From NCBI GenBank assembly GCA_024180945.1, contig JAKSGN010000007.1, forward strand, positions 4,774,001-4,838,000: DNA of 64,000 nt, written 5' to 3'. Of this stretch, positions 1-11,922 are shown one piece after another (the first letter of the stretch is position 1; each line of letters begins with the position of its first letter). The stretch comes from Macrophomina tecta. Its lineage: Eukaryota; Ascomycota; Dothideomycetes; Botryosphaeriales; Botryosphaeriaceae. The notes beneath the pieces are model-generated. The model was not told the origin of the DNA. It did no database searches and saw nothing but the letters and a program-made list of their open reading frames with translations. A program made the position numbers and the translations under genes.

Positions 1-1
1 T

Positions 2-106
2 ATTGATTGGGTCACGCTGGTGGGCTGGTACGAGAAGTTGGGGCTCAAGACGTGGAGGGAGTATCTCTCGGTGGAGTGGAGGAAGGCTGGGAGTTCGTCT
101 GATTGA
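2..106 (+). CDS. 3' end of a gene cut by the window edge, possibly a GNAT-type acetyltransferase
   Basis: The frame is open from the window edge for 34 codons and stops with TGA at 104-106. The visible tail reads WVTLVGWYEKLGLKTWREY and onward. A Trp-Tyr-Glu-Lys-x-Gly segment close to the C-terminus is common at the end of GNAT acetyltransferases, but too little is visible to be sure. The hydrophobic and aromatic composition and the lack of in-frame stops favour real coding over chance. The family assignment is tentative. Confidence 0.45.
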   Translation: MDWVTLVGWYEKLGLKTWREYLSVEWRKAGSSSD

Positions 107-433
107 ACTATGCATCTATGGGTGAGTAGAAGAACTATGGGACGGCGTCTGTGTCTGTTGTACAGGCAGAGAAAGAATGTGAAGCCATGATGGAAGTATC
201 CAGCCTTTCCCCCTTTCTGACGCAGGAGAACTTCATCCCGCTCGGTCTCTATGCAACAGCTCCGCGCCGTGTAGTCGGCCAATTGAGAATTTCGTGGAAG
301 AAGAAAAGAAAAAGGATATGTTAAGAAGAAGAAGAGCGTCTCCCGCCATCCACCGCGCCGTCCTTTCAAACTAAAGCACCGTGCTTCTCGTCGGATGTTC
401 TCGTACCGCATGGTGGGGGGTTTTTGCCGCCCC
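107..433. other. intergenic, convergent 3' ends
   Basis: The stretch lies between the 3' end of the truncated left-edge gene and the 3' end of the minus-strand hypothetical gene. It contains purine-rich AAGAAG runs near 297-335 and no coding or RNA feature I can support. Confidence 0.4.
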
Positions 434-1819
434 TCAAAACTCCGGGCTCCTGTACCTCATCCTGGCGCCACTACCACACTCCTCCCCATCAGTCACATCT
501 TCCCAGTCTCCCTCATCGTCCCCCCCACCGCCACGGCCACCGTCATCCTCGTCCGGCCCATCCTCGACCCACCCGCACTCCGGCGCAACCTCCTCCTCCG
601 TGCACACGACCCTGCCCAGCAAGCTCCTCCACTCGTCCCTCTCCCGCCAATCGCTCTCGCCCCAGCCGCCCGCCTCGCCCGCACCCCGCTCGCCCTCGGC
701 GCCGCCGCGGCGCTCCCGGATCCACACCACGAAGCCCAGCACGACGCCCCCGGCCCGGCCCTCCTCCAGCGCGACCCGCACGTCGTGGTCGCTGTCGAGC
801 AGCTGCAGCGACGCGAGCTGGTACACGTCGACGCGGCGGCGCGGCGAGCGCCGCGCGACGCCCATGCGCACGAGCGCGGCCGCCAGGTCCGCCAGCGCCC
901 AGCCGCCCGCCGCGGCTCCGCCCTGGCCGGGCTCCGGCTCGTCCAGCGGGACGGTGTAGAGCCGCGAGAGGATGGCGGCGGGGCGGCGCTGCTTCGGCGG
1001 CGGCGGTGGCGGCGGCGGCTGCGGTAGTGGTGGTTGTGGTGGTAGTGCGGGCGCCGAGTGGGGGAGGGTGGGCAGCACGAACGGTGCTGGGGCGGAGGCG
1101 GTGGAGGTTGGAGCGGCGGCCGGGTGGGAAGGCGATTTCTCCGGACAGTTGACGCGCGGGCGCGAGAGGCTGGGCGGCGGCGCGGGGCTCGGCGGGGAGG
1201 AGGTGATGGGGTCGGCGGAGGGGGGCCCGGCGGCGGCCGTGGTGGTGGTGGTGGTGGTGGTGGTGGTGGTGGTGGAAGGGGTAGTGGATGAAGGAGCGGC
1301 GTGTGTCGGAGGCGACGGCGTGTCTTCTGGCCTGGCGCGCTGTTCTTCTCGATCGCCGTCCGGGGCCTCGTCCTCGTCCACGCCGATGACGACGCGCACG
1401 TAGACGTATGGGTACCCGTTCCACTGCATCGTTGGGGTCTGTGGGCGGCGGTAGTCGGGGGCGAAGGTGTTCACGCACTCGGCGAGCTCGATTCTGCTCT
1501 GGTGCCTGGTCCAGCGCGAGGGGTGCTCGCCGAAGTAGTTCTCTTCACGCACTTCCTCGCAGTTGCCGCCGTTGGCGTCGTCGCACCAGTAGTCCTCGTA
1601 GTCTTCCTCCTCTTCACCTTCCTTCTTATCGTAGTTTCCGTAACCGCTCTCCTCACCGGGCGCGGCGTACACGTCCGGATCGTAGGCACCCGGCTCAACC
1701 TCACCGTAGCTGCCCTCGCGCAGGTTGAGCGTGTCGATGTGTTCGTCGTCATCTTCATCGAAAACGCGGAGCTTGGGCGCCGGCGGGCTCTGCAGGTGTG
1801 AGGTGTTCATGATGGGCAA
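434..1819 (-). CDS. hypothetical protein, acidic N-terminus and Pro/Thr-rich centre
   Basis: A single open frame encodes 461 residues. I do not recognise the family. Roughly the first 150 residues are acidic and Tyr-rich (DEDDDEH, EEEEDYEDYW). The middle is low complexity: a poly-Thr run of about 12 from an ACC microsatellite, then Pro/Ser-rich segments. Residues from about 285 look more globular, with a helical DLAAALVRMG stretch. The C-terminus is again acidic and Gly-rich. Third-position GC bias is stronger in this frame than in the overlapping plus-strand frames, which is why I prefer it. An intron in the repetitive part cannot be excluded. Likely a poorly conserved fungal protein. Confidence 0.5.
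   Translation of the reverse strand: MPIMNTSHLQSPPAPKLRVFDEDDDEHIDTLNLREGSYGEVEPGAYDPDVYAAPGEESGYGNYDKKEGEEEEDYEDYWCDDANGGNCEEVREENYFGEHPSRWTRHQSRIELAECVNTFAPDYRRPQTPTMQWNGYPYVYVRVVIGVDEDEAPDGDREEQRARPEDTPSPPTHAAPSSTTPSTTTTTTTTTTTTAAAGPPSADPITSSPPSPAPPPSLSRPRVNCPEKSPSHPAAAPTSTASAPAPFVLPTLPHSAPALPPQPPLPQPPPPPPPPKQRRPAAILSRLYTVPLDEPEPGQGGAAAGGWALADLAAALVRMGVARRSPRRRVDVYQLASLQLLDSDHDVRVALEEGRAGGVVLGFVVWIRERRGGAEGERGAGEAGGWGESDWRERDEWRSLLGRVVCTEEEVAPECGWVEDGPDEDDGGRGGGGDDEGDWEDVTDGEECGSGARMRYRSPEF
1239..1275. repeat. GGT/ACC trinucleotide microsatellite
   Basis: About twelve GGT units lie inside the hypothetical gene and encode its poly-Thr run on the minus strand. Such an in-frame triplet tract is likely to vary in length between strains. 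Confidence 0.85.
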
Positions 1820-2619
1820 AAGTATGCAGGAATATTGATTTTAATGAGTGCGTGGTTGTTGTCGGGAGTAGACGGAGAGCGGCAGAAAGTGCGTCGGAAT
1901 AGAGGGCGATGCAGAATAAGGCAGAGAGGCCCGTGGTCCTTCCGGTCAAAGTGTTTATTCTGGCTACTCTCTCACCTTCTTTGCCGCTGAACGCTGGACT
2001 AGTACCACTGCTTGACTCTCTACTTCCTCCCAGGAAACGGGAAGCCAGCAACCCGTAATCATTCTCCAGGAACCATCAGCGGCGATTCTGGATAATCCAC
2101 CATCACCCGTCATTGAGCGAGGCTTAATCAGGCCTGGTCCTGTCCCTGTGGACTCTGCGACGCTCGAGCTGGAGTGATTTCCGCCGTCAGTATCATGTTC
2201 GTGGCTTTTTTTTTTTTTTTTTTTTTAAGGAGCCAATCAAACCCCCGCATGCCGCAATGACCCGGCCGGAACTTCCTCTCAACTTAGCAGTCTTTCACTT
2301 CTGACACGATTCTCAATACATATAACAAGAATTGAGGCTTGTTCAAACCTATTTAACTAATTTGAGAGTATATTATTGATAAAGGAATCAGCTACAGCAT
2401 TTAGAAAATGATGACATCGGAGGAGTTGGGAGAGACGAGTCAAACAACTATCATTATACAGATAATCGAGGGCATCGCTGAAAGCACAGAAATATATGCA
2501 TGAGGAGTTGAAGCATTCGTCCGGGTGTAAACGTCTAAAGAAAGTGATGACACTTATATCCAGACAAATGGGGATAAGAAGAGACAATTCATAATACGTC
2601 TGTCATTGCTCACTAACGC
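1820..2619. other. intergenic with 21-nt poly-T tract
   Basis: This gap between the 5' end of the hypothetical gene and the 3' end of the ABC transporter gene has no convincing gene. It contains a T21 homopolymer at 2206-2226. Small minus-strand open frames at 1755-2051 and 2357-2587 lack conserved features. Confidence 0.5.
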
Positions 2620-5600
2620 CTAAACCTCCCTATCCAAACTCTGCGCCTTACACATCTCAGCATACAACCCTCCCATCGCCAACAACTCCTCATGCCTCCC
2701 GGCCTCCGCGACCTTCCCACCCAAAAACACATAAATCCTATCCGCGCCTTTGATGGTGCTCAGCCGATGCGCGACGGCGACGGTGATGCGCCCGCCCCTT
2801 GCCACGGCCGCCTCGTTTAGCGCGGCCTGGACGACGCGCTCGCTTTCCGTGTCGAGCGCCGACGTGGCCTCATCGAGCAACAGGATGCGCGGCTCGCGGA
2901 TGAGCGCGCGTGCGATGGCGATGCGCTGGCGCTGGCCGCCCGACAGCGCGACGCCGCGCGAGCCCGTGTGCGTGTCGAGGCCCTCGGGCAGGGAGGAGAC
3001 GAAGTCGTGAACGTTGGCCTGGCGGCAGGCGGCGAGGATGCGGGCGTCATCAAGGATGGTCGAGTCGTCGTCTTCGAGACCCAAAGCGATGTTCTCGCGG
3101 ATGGTGCCTTGGTAGAGCGTGGGCTCCTGCTGGACGAGGGCCATGTTGTGGCGGAAAAGGCGTGGGTTGAGCGAGTGGACAGGGGACGAGCCCAGGCGGA
3201 TCGTACCCGAGGAGGGGTCGTAGAAGCGTTCCAGCAAGCCAATCATGGTTGATTTGCCGCAGCCGCTGCCGCCGACAAAGGCCACGAAGTTACCGGGCTC
3301 GATGTCCATGGAGATACCGCGGAGGACCTTGGTGTCCGGACGGGTTGGGTAAGTGAAGCCGACATGTTCCAGGGCGAGAGCCTGGTCATCGTCTGAAGGG
3401 CCATTGTTACGATTCGTTTCTGTTTCAGCAACGATGGGCTGCAGTGACCGGAGCCATGCGATGTAGTTGCCAGCAGCAACTGCCTTGGTAATGCTGGTTG
3501 AATACGAGAAAAACTGACCCGCTGCTTGGCCCGAGAAGAATACACCAATGAACACGATATAAAACTGCTTCATGGTATACTCACCAGTTGAGAGCAACCT
3601 GCAGCCGTACCAGAAACCAAGCGCCATTACAAGGAACTCGATCGACTGCGTCAGGGCAAACCAGAACATGGTATGGACGATAGACGGAATAGAAACCTGC
3701 ACGATCTTGTCGACCTTCTCCCGGAATCGATCCAGCACCTTGCGTTCCAGAGCCAGGGAAGATACAGTGCGAATGGCACTAACAGCCTCACCAGCCAACG
3801 AGGCGCTGTCAGCAAACCGCTTCGAATTATCATTATTCATTTTGGCCTCGAGCCGCATTCGGAGGTAGCCGGCGGAAACGAGCGGAGGCAGACCCCCGAA
3901 GATGACGACGAGGCCGAGTTTCCAGCCGTAGGCCAGCCCGAGGGCGCAGCAGGAAACAAGATTGATGAAAATGACGAGAATGAGCGTCAGATTGAAACCG
4001 AAGAGCTCCTGAACTTGCTGTGGTTGCGAAGATAGACGACTTGCCAATGCGCCAGTCGTATTTTCGGAGCGGTCAAAAAATTGAATGTCCTGGCGGAGCA
4101 CAGTGTCGAAGATAATACGCCGGTAAAAGTGTGTCATGGTCTGGGCGATGATGTTCGAGACCCAACCAAGGGCGAAGTAGGCCACGAGATTGCCAAGGGC
4201 AATGACAAGGAACATGAGTGCGTAGAAGTCACCATCATCAGTGAGCTTGCTACCAGTGTATTGGAAAACATCCATGAGCTCGCTGAGTACGAGCGCTTGG
4301 CCGGGGTATGTGGCGCCTGCTTCCAATCAGCCCGTACTCTGATCATCTTGAATTAGATGAACCTACCTCCGATCATACACGCAACCACCATAACTCCAAA
4401 CAATGGCCACAGTGTTCGTTGCTCCTTCAGCATTGTCGCGACGATCCCTATCATACCTCTTTGCTTGTAGTTGTCGTAGTCCAGTGTAGCCTGACGCTCC
4501 TTTGACGAAGCGTGGACAGTGCTGGCACGCGTGAGAGTCTTGGAAATTGCTGTCTTCTGGCCCTCCACTTCTTCGTTTTCGTCCGAGTCGGTCGAGTCCT
4601 CGCTCTGTCGTTTGCCCAGATCCTGGGCCTGCACAAGACGAAAATATGCTCCGCCCTGCTCCAGGAGGGATTCATGGGTACCTTGCTCAACAATTTGCCC
4701 TTTTGACATCACCACGATATTGTCCGCATGCTTAATGGTCGCTAGCTTATGCGCGATGACAATAGTCGTTCTGTTTGCGGCCGCTTGATCCAAGGCTTGC
4801 TGGACAACACCTTCTGAATGTGGGTCGAGAGCGCTCGTGGCTTCGTCGAGGAGAAGGATTTCGGGATTGGAAATGACGGCGCGGGCGATTGCTATTCTCT
4901 GTTTCTGCCCACCTGACAAGAGCCCTGCACGTTCGCCGACAGGCGTATCGTAACCCTATGCAATCAGTCCGACTTCCGCTTCAGTACAGCATGGCAACTC
5001 TTACCTCGGGAAGCTCAGACACAAAATCGTGAGCGTTCGCAATGCGACAAGCTTCCATCACCTGCTTCATCTGCTCCTCCTTGCAAGCCTTCTCCCACTC
5101 AGTGCCCGTAAGACCGTTGCACACATTCTCGAACACAGTCCCATTGAACAGAACAGGCTCCTGTTGAACGAGGCGGACCCTAGTCCTCAGCCAATTGAGG
5201 TTCAGGTCCTCGAGTCGCCTTCCGTCAAGCTTTATTGTGCCTGTAGTAGGGTTGTACCACCGTTCTAGTAATCCGACGATCGTACTCTTTCCGGAGCCGC
5301 TTGCGCCCACAAGCGCCGTTGTCCTTCCAGCAGGGCACCGGAGCGAGAGATCAACGAGCACAGGGACGTCGGGCCTGGTTGGATATGAAAAATGGATGCC
5401 CTGCAGCTCGACCTCGCCATTGATTGTATCAGGCATTTCACCTTTGCCCTCGAGCGGATTTATCATCGAGGCGCGGTCGATCGTCTTGAAGAGCGCGGCA
5501 GCGGCAGAGGTTGCGTTGGAAAAGGCTTGGAAGTAAGGCGAGATCTGCGTGAGAGAGGTCGCGGCGACGACAACAGAGAAGAGCACACTGTGATGTCAGC

Positions 5601-6638
5601 GAAATTTACCGCAACTACCAAATGCAAGATACTCACGTGATGATTACCCCGGGGTCTTCGATTTCGCCCTCTGCATACATGTGGACGCCTCGCCAGAAAG
5701 CGAGGGCAAAGCCAGCATATATGCAGAAGAACTCAATGCAATACATAAACCCCCACAAGGGAGACTTCTTATTGCCCAACTCATGCGCCTTTTCCAGATA
5801 CACATTGTATTTCTCCACCAGCTTCGGCCGCATCCAAAAAGCGTGGACATTACGCACAGAAGAGAAAACATCCTCAGCAAGGGAGCCGGCCTGCGAGTAT
5901 ATTTCCAAGATTTTGGTCTCCAGAATTGCATCCATACCGACGGTAACGCCGATGACGATTACGATGACGGGTGCGATGGTGATAGTGATCAGAGTGAGTT
6001 TCCATTGCTTGACGAAAGCAATAACGATGGCCGAGATGAAGATGGCGATGGCTTGAATAGTGAATCCAAGCTTCTCGCAGATACCCTGCTGGACCTGATT
6101 GCCATTCGTCGTGACCTTCGCTGTGACGGAGCCACCGTCTCCACTATCGAAGTATGCAATCTCCTGGGAGAGTGTGGCCTCCAAGAACTTGTACCGGATT
6201 GTTCTCGTAATGCGTGTTCCAGAGATGGTCATGCACATCATGAAGATATAAGCCAAGCAGAACCTGGCAATGAAGATATACACAAACCATAGGGCGTATG
6301 CCGTGATATCTTCACGGAACTCGGCAGGTGTACTGATTCCGCGCTGGAAGTCGCTAGTGACGCCCACAAAGCCTCCGAAGACGAGCTGAATCAACGATAG
6401 GGCTACACCAGAGCCACATGCTGCTGCGGTGGCTATGCCATTGAGGACCCAATCGATAGGTTCTGAAAAACTGAATATTCTCTGCCGGAAGGTCAACCCA
6501 ACAAAGAATTGAACGAGAGAGAATGCGATAGCATACTAAGTATGTTGCGAGTGCACCAGGATCTTTGACAGACGTGGCAGAATCCGCTCGAGGCCTCGAA
6601 GCGCTCCTCAGCTTCTTATCACTCGCTTCTTCGCTCAT
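2620..6638 (-). CDS. ABCB/MDR-type full-length ABC exporter
   Basis: Five exons (6537-6638, 5637-6481, 5005-5587, 4367-4955, 2620-4319) join in frame to about 1272 residues, the normal size for a full transporter with order TMD1-NBD1-TMD2-NBD2. NBD1 has Walker [10 protein letters not shown] near residue 410 and signature LSGGQKQ near 520. NBD2 has Walker [10 protein letters not shown] near 1054, signature LSGGQRQR near 1164 and Walker [13 protein letters not shown]. The membrane halves are hydrophobic and interrupted as in Pmd1/leptomycin-resistance proteins. It should act in the plasma membrane, exporting lipophilic compounds or a metabolite. Intron 4 ends in a tandem AAG/CAG acceptor, so the start of exon 5 is uncertain by one codon. 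The Zn2Cys6 regulator gene lies upstream on the same strand. The substrate cannot be read from the sequence. Confidence 0.93.
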
Positions 6639-7135
6639 CGTACAAACTCGCAGTCCTGGCCGAGGTCGGAATTATTCTTTGTGGCGGTCGCAACCAGAAG
6701 CGAACTGAGTGCTTGAGAAGAGGTTTGGAGTGCACGACATGTGGCAAGTCCCTATAGAGACAGCTGTATATGTATGGGGCGTCAAGATTGGCCATCTTAA
6801 AGGCAGCAAGATGTGGTGTCGTAAAGAATGCAGCAAACGGTTAGTGTGTGGCGGAAGTAGGAGTCCACGGCGTCCGCGGGAACCGAATGCGAAAGCCCGG
6901 GGGCTAAGACGATCGGGCTTGGCCCCAGTGATAGCCGCAAGAGGATACCGCTTAGCCGCATTTGGTCGCTCAGACGCGCCGAGAATCCCAAGGCCGGGCC
7001 GGGTGAGAATGACCCTTAATGGCTCATTCGATGCCGTTCCTTGCTCATGTTCTCTTCTCACACGATTTCGTCCGGCTCCACGTCTATCTCAACGACCATG
7101 ACACCCTCCTCTGCAATCCCTCCACGTACGCCTGT
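6639..7135. other. promoter region of the ABC transporter gene
   Basis: About 500 nt separate the ABC start codon from the 3' end of the upstream Zn2Cys6 gene. No additional gene is supported and no clear TATA box was seen. Confidence 0.4.
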
Positions 7136-9500
7136 TTACAGTGGCATCTCTTGGTCTGCTGCATCGAAGTTGAGCATATCCATGACCGGCCTGTTAGCAC
7201 CCAGCCAATTGCCCAAAAACATCGACATGTCCATGCTGCTGCCGTCAAAGTTCTGGTTCGCATCCGGCCACGCTGGCCAAGCAAAGTCTTGTGTAGACGT
7301 CGGGACGTGGGGGTCCGTTACGGCAGGGAACACGAGGGACCCATCGTCGTGCTGCTGCATGCCAGTGAGCGTCTGCCGTGAAGTGATGAGTACCGACGCC
7401 GCATCAGCAAATGCTTTGCACACGTCATGCAGTCGCCGCGCGCCTTCCGATATGTGTTTTGCCTGGTCCAACGTGCCGACCGTCTCCTGGAGTAGTCCAA
7501 GGTCCTCTACTGACATAGTAGCGATCGCATGGGTAAAAACAACGACAAATGGGGTAAACGAGGGGTAGAGCAAAATCCTGCACATGGTCAACGAGGGCTA
7601 CGATGGGCAAATGCATACTCGCGTATGCTTACCAAGTCACGTAATCGATCTGTTGCATCAGAGTGCTCTTTGTAAAAGATTCGAAGCATCTTAAATGAGC
7701 TTCCAGAGCCAACCTAGCGACCTCGAAGCATTTGGAGCTAATTTCAGTTCCACTTCCTGTCGAAGTCTGGGCCCTATAAATGGTCGTCATGACAGCGTAC
7801 GCGATAAAGTCGGCTGCGTGGACCATGCTGCTGAGATGCTCTCCATACCAGGCCCGACTTGCATCAACCTGAAACTTGACATGTCAGCGACAGCTGCAAA
7901 CGCGAGCCAGGAGGTACGAGTGCATACTGCGACGAGTTCGTTACGCAAGTCAATCATCTTCTGCGCAAGTTCCTCCCCAGCTTGGAGTCTCTGTTCAGCG
8001 GGTGCCCTGGAGGCCGCAATCGAGTAGAGACGATCATAAGCTTCTCCCTGAACGGAACTAAATCGGATTGATGCGTGGGCAATCTCATCCCAAGGTGCCT
8101 GTCGGGGGTCTTCTGATATCTTGAAATAGTCGACGTCGATGTCATCATCCTGGAAGTTTGATTTTCGGCCCAAGAATAGCGATAAATTCTTATCTGCCAT
8201 GTAGTGGCTCCAAAAGGCGTGCCGCTTCATTTCCGACAGAGCGGGCGGGTCATTCTTGAGATTTGCCTCCCGATGCAGACCCAGCGTCTGGCACATGGAA
8301 TGAGCAGCCGCCACATACGTCCACACCAATTGCATGTTGGATTGTTCTTGTGCCCTGGTGGCCTACTTGCGTGTCAGAAGTGATTCAGGAGGGGGCAGGG
8401 CGGTTTTCTCACGGCGAGCAGTAGTGACTGGATGTTTTCCAACGTGGGAATGGATAAGCCTTCATACGTCTCCAAGCACTTGTAGAAGTTTTGTTCGCAG
8501 AGATCTGAGTATTGCTGCAGATCCCAGTTGGAAAGCACGTCGTCGCCCTCGTTTATATAGTCTCTCAACGAAAAGAAGAGGAGGCCGTGCATCAGCGTAA
8601 GAGAGCCCGGCGGCACAGAGTCAGACGGGAAATACACTCTCTGGCAGAGTCCTTCAAGCTGCTGAAGATATCGCCAGCAGTAGCCGACCAGTGAGAAGGG
8701 CGGGTGCACTACTGGTGTCAGTACTAGGAAACGAACCTCGCTGAAGAAATCTACCTTTGACCCGCCGCACGACAGCCACGACCAAGTCTACCGGAGGCAG
8801 ACTCAAGTCGGGAGGGCCGGGACGCGGGGCCGAGGATGAAAGATAAGCCTGGTGGACGCGGGTGGACGAGCCATGGCTCTCAAGGCTGCTCTTCAGAGAC
8901 GAGAGAGCGCTGCGCACCTCCAGGGTCGAAGCACTACCGAGAACGCGGGCGATGGTACGGTCCGCCGCTTCACCGGCTTGCAGTGTCTGGGCGCCGAAGG
9001 AAGATTCACCCTCGTAGGCGGGGACGGTGGTGGCGGGAGAATCATGCGAGGACGCGGTTCGAAGATCGTTTCCGGGGGACGAGCGGGCCGACGCCGCGGT
9101 GCCCGAGAGAGATATGTTCTTTATGCTATGCTCTATCGCGGCCAAGCGCTCCTGAATCATCCCAATCTGCTTCTCATACTGGCTCGATATGACGACTCGC
9201 GGGCGGTGCTCGGTGGTGCGGGAGGCAGCCTGGCATGCAATACCCAGCGTCCGGCAGCTGGCGCATGGAATCGACTTATCGCACTTAATCTAACGGGCGA
9301 TCAGTCTCGTTTTCCGCGGGGCGTAGGACTGGCAGCGGGGCGCAAGGGAGGGGGACCGACTTTTCTCTGGCGGCAATTCTCGCACTGTAGAACGGTAGAC
9401 TGTTAGCACGGTCTTGCGCGACAGGGAAGCGAAATAGAGGACTCCTTACGGCGCGCGAAAGAAACGAACTGCGCTGTGCGCCATTGCAATCCTCAGACAT
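7136..9500 (-). CDS. Zn2Cys6 transcription factor with fungal-specific domain
   Basis: Seven exons (9450-9500, 9361-9384, 8755-9289, 8413-8711, 7928-8362, 7633-7868, 7136-7577) give 673 residues. The binuclear zinc cluster is complete across three exons: Cys18, 21, 28, 34, 37 and 44, with the usual C-x2-C-x6-C-x5-C-x2-C-x6-C spacing. The ATG at 9500 was chosen because it puts the cluster in frame 17 residues from the start. The middle region (YVAAAHSMCQTLGLHRE, then FWSHYMADKNLSLFLGRKS and DDDIDVDYF) matches the Fungal_trans regulatory domain. It should be a nuclear DNA-binding regulator. Being next to the ABC transporter, it may control that gene, but this is inference. Intron 2 has an unusual GTCGGT donor, required to restore the sixth residue of the C-x6-C spacing. 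Confidence 0.92.
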
Positions 9501-10157
9501 CTGGGGCAGCGGGTTCACGGAAAGCTGACGATGAGGCACGAGAAGCTTGAGGAGCGCAGGGCGGAGGTGAGCGGGCGGTCGGGCGTCCGATGGGCATGTC
9601 TGCCGGGCAAATGGGTGGTGGCAGCCAGTCCCGTGCGAGGAAGCTGAGCTGGAGGCAGTGCGGGCGGGAGTCAGCGAAATAGTGGTTGCCTGGGGATCGG
9701 AGCATAATAAACGCAAGCCAACTGACACCGACCGAAGCTCAAGGCAGATCAACGCCCGGCGGACTTCCGAGCTCCGGCATTGCTCCGGCCCGCTGACTGC
9801 TGTATTGGCCCTCAGCCTTGTCCTGCCTCTGCCAATCGGGACACCTCGTACCTCTACAGACAAGCTTTTTCACATGCCGACAGCTGGCCGCATCATGCCT
9901 GTGTTCTGGGCCTCCGCGACGCCAGAAAACCCAACGAGTCATGCGTACAGTCAGTTTTTTTTTCCCAAATAGGTTGGCACATCGCGAAGCCGCAATGGGT
10001 AGTAGCCATGCACGTGAATACTATGCTGATCTATTCCTCTACTTCCTGAGCCAGACAAAAAGCGCGATGTCCCATACCGCCGCCCTCTTCACCAGCAGAG
10101 GCACGAAGCTCAGTGCTATGGCCCCTCGACGTGGCGCTCTGGCAACCCGCCAGCGCT
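9501..10157. other. intergenic, upstream of the Zn2Cys6 regulator
   Basis: About 650 nt of promoter and 5' leader for the regulator gene, adjoining the 3' end of a weak hypothetical gene. I see no further gene or RNA feature. Confidence 0.35.
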
Positions 10158-10961
10158 TCAGCCCAGCCGCAGCAAATGGCGCGGAGCGACGTATCCGCCT
10201 GCGCGCTCTAGAACCTCACCCAACCCACCATCCCGACCGCGTTCCCAGAGCCGCATCCTCTCGTCTGACCCTCCCACAACCGGTTCGTCTCCGAGCCCGC
10301 CACGAAGCGTCAGCAGCGAGTCGTCTCTCCACACTGCATCCAGATCCAGAAATGGAATCGCTTCCTCCAACCCCTCTTCGCGCCGCGCTGTTATTCGCGG
10401 GCAGCCGGTCATCATCTGTGTGGATCTTGAAGAGGGCGCCCGCGGTTCTTCGGGCAGCAGGAGCGCGAGTTGGAGCCCAAGCTGGGAGTCCGAGAGGTTT
10501 CGTAGCTCCTGTTGCGATTGTTGCCGCCTGGAGCGGGGCGAAGACGGCGCTGTCTCTCCAGGCGTCTTGACCGAGGACGCGGTCGAGCTTTGTGCTTTTT
10601 CCGTGAGGGGTGCGCATCTTTCGAGAGCGGGTAGAGATGCGTCTGTCGATCGTCGGGAGAATAGCTGACTGCATTTTCTGCAGAAGGCCTTGAAAGATAT
10701 ATTCCGCAAAGCCAAAGGTCCCACAATAGCTTTCTGTTTCGTGGCCCCTGCAAGACTCCAGTCGGAGGGAAATGGGTTTGCCATTTTCACTTCTGGCTGT
10801 TTGCCGCCGCCTCTTGCGAAACAATAGTGGTCAGTAGTATATGGGGGAATGGCGATGCTGGGCGAGGATGGGTCGGCCGGGAAGTCTGTGGTGAACCTGC
10901 GCCGGCTCAGACTGCGCAGGAGGAGGAGTAGAGTCGACAGAAGCACCTCTGCGGCGGGCAA
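10158..10961 (-). CDS. hypothetical protein, weakly supported
   Basis: An open frame of 267 codons with no family I recognise. It contains a basic Ser/Arg/Gln-rich segment (SPRSRRQQSQQ), a Leu-rich stretch (LGLQLALLLPEEP) and a C-terminal half with many acidic and Gly residues. A further exon may lie upstream at about 11036-11182, encoding MACRPRAFSLHFHIPS and onward, followed by a GTACGT donor. The joining acceptor near 10959-10962 is ambiguous, so I give only the long frame. It could be a lineage-specific protein or a chance frame. Confidence 0.3.
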   Translation of the reverse strand: MPAAEVLLSTLLLLLRSLSRRRFTTDFPADPSSPSIAIPPYTTDHYCFARGGGKQPEVKMANPFPSDWSLAGATKQKAIVGPLALRNISFKAFCRKCSQLFSRRSTDASLPALERCAPLTEKAQSSTASSVKTPGETAPSSPRSRRQQSQQELRNLSDSQLGLQLALLLPEEPRAPSSRSTQMMTGCPRITARREEGLEEAIPFLDLDAVWRDDSLLTLRGGLGDEPVVGGSDERMRLWERGRDGGLGEVLERAGGYVAPRHLLRLG

Positions 10962-11330
10962 GAGCTATATGTCATTGTTTGGTGATTCCTCTTTGGACTA
11001 GGGCAAACCGGAGCAGCTCCCGCGCAACGTACCACACTCAGAGACGGGTTGGTGAAAAGTGCCATGGGGATGACGGGTGCAGACGCAGCAGCTGCGGGGC
11101 TGACAATGTATTGTTTGACGAAGAGAAGTATGGTGCTGGGTATGTGAAAGTGTAGAGAAAAAGCCCGAGGCCTACAAGCCATGCTGCGCCCTCAACGGAC
11201 TGTCCCAGCCCTGAGATCGTACCACATCATTCAGCCATGTCATGTCAACCTCACTTAGACCATGTCGGGAGGTGCAGCTGAAACAGTGGGCCCTTGTGGT
11301 TTTTGCGCGCCCCGATAGTGGTAGACCTGC
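10962..11330. other. intergenic or possible 5' exon of the hypothetical gene
   Basis: The gap separates the weak hypothetical from the 3' end of the PC4 gene. Apart from the possible upstream exon near 11036-11182, nothing is supported. Confidence 0.3.
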
Positions 11331-11922
11331 TCAGTCACCGTCCTCGTCACTCGTCGCCTCGAAATTCTTCTTGCCCGTGTCGTCGTCTTCGCTGTCCTGG
11401 TCGTCCTTGACCGGTCCGCCCCGTGCGCCCTCAAAGTCTGGGCGCTTCACACTTTCGCCTTTCTTTGCAAGCGCGGCCTCGATCTCTGGAAGGAGCTCGA
11501 CAAGGGCATTGTATTGGTCGAGAGTGAGCGAGATACCCTGCGACAGGGCGCTTCAGTGGGCGGTATCTTGAGCAGGTTAAAGCAGACGTACCTTCTTGCC
11601 GGGCAGGTCCTTGCCATCTTTCTCGTAGTATTCGCGGATGCTAACCATCGACTTTCCCCTGAACTCCGAGACGGTGACGCGGCGTTTGGCAGAGAGCTGT
11701 GAGGGGAAAGCTGGGTCAGCGTGTAGGCATCGGGACGGGCGCAAGAGGTGGACGCACCTCCCAAAAGTCATTGCCCTCGTCATCAACGCGCTTGCCGGCA
11801 GATTGGCTCTTCTTAGTCTTCTTGGACTTGGGGGCGATATCGTCGCCGACGACGAAGCCATCATCCTCGTAGTCGTCGTTGGCGCGCTTGCGGCCGCGGA
11901 TGGCGGTTGTTTCTTTGGGCAT
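11331..11922 (-). CDS. PC4/Sub1-type RNA polymerase II coactivator
   Basis: Three exons (11758-11922, 11592-11696, 11331-11537) give 158 residues. The N-terminus is basic and Lys-rich ([15 protein letters not shown]) like a nuclear localisation signal. Residues from about 56 hold the PC4 single-stranded-DNA-binding fold: [20 protein letters not shown], then [20 protein letters not shown]. The C-terminus is acidic (SEDDDTGKK). PC4/Sub1 proteins help RNA polymerase II initiation and bind melted DNA in the nucleus. Size and domain order fit the fungal family. It is a housekeeping gene and looks unrelated to the metabolite genes. Confidence 0.9.

Noticed and set aside
543..1478. Alternative minus-strand frame of 311 codons with a His run
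   Set aside because: It overlaps the 461-codon frame. The His run comes from reading the ACC microsatellite in another phase, and the codon bias is worse.
9050..9075. GGTTCGA sequence recalling a tRNA T-loop
   Set aside because: No matching acceptor stem, anticodon arm or D-arm nearby, and it lies in coding sequence of the Zn2Cys6 gene.
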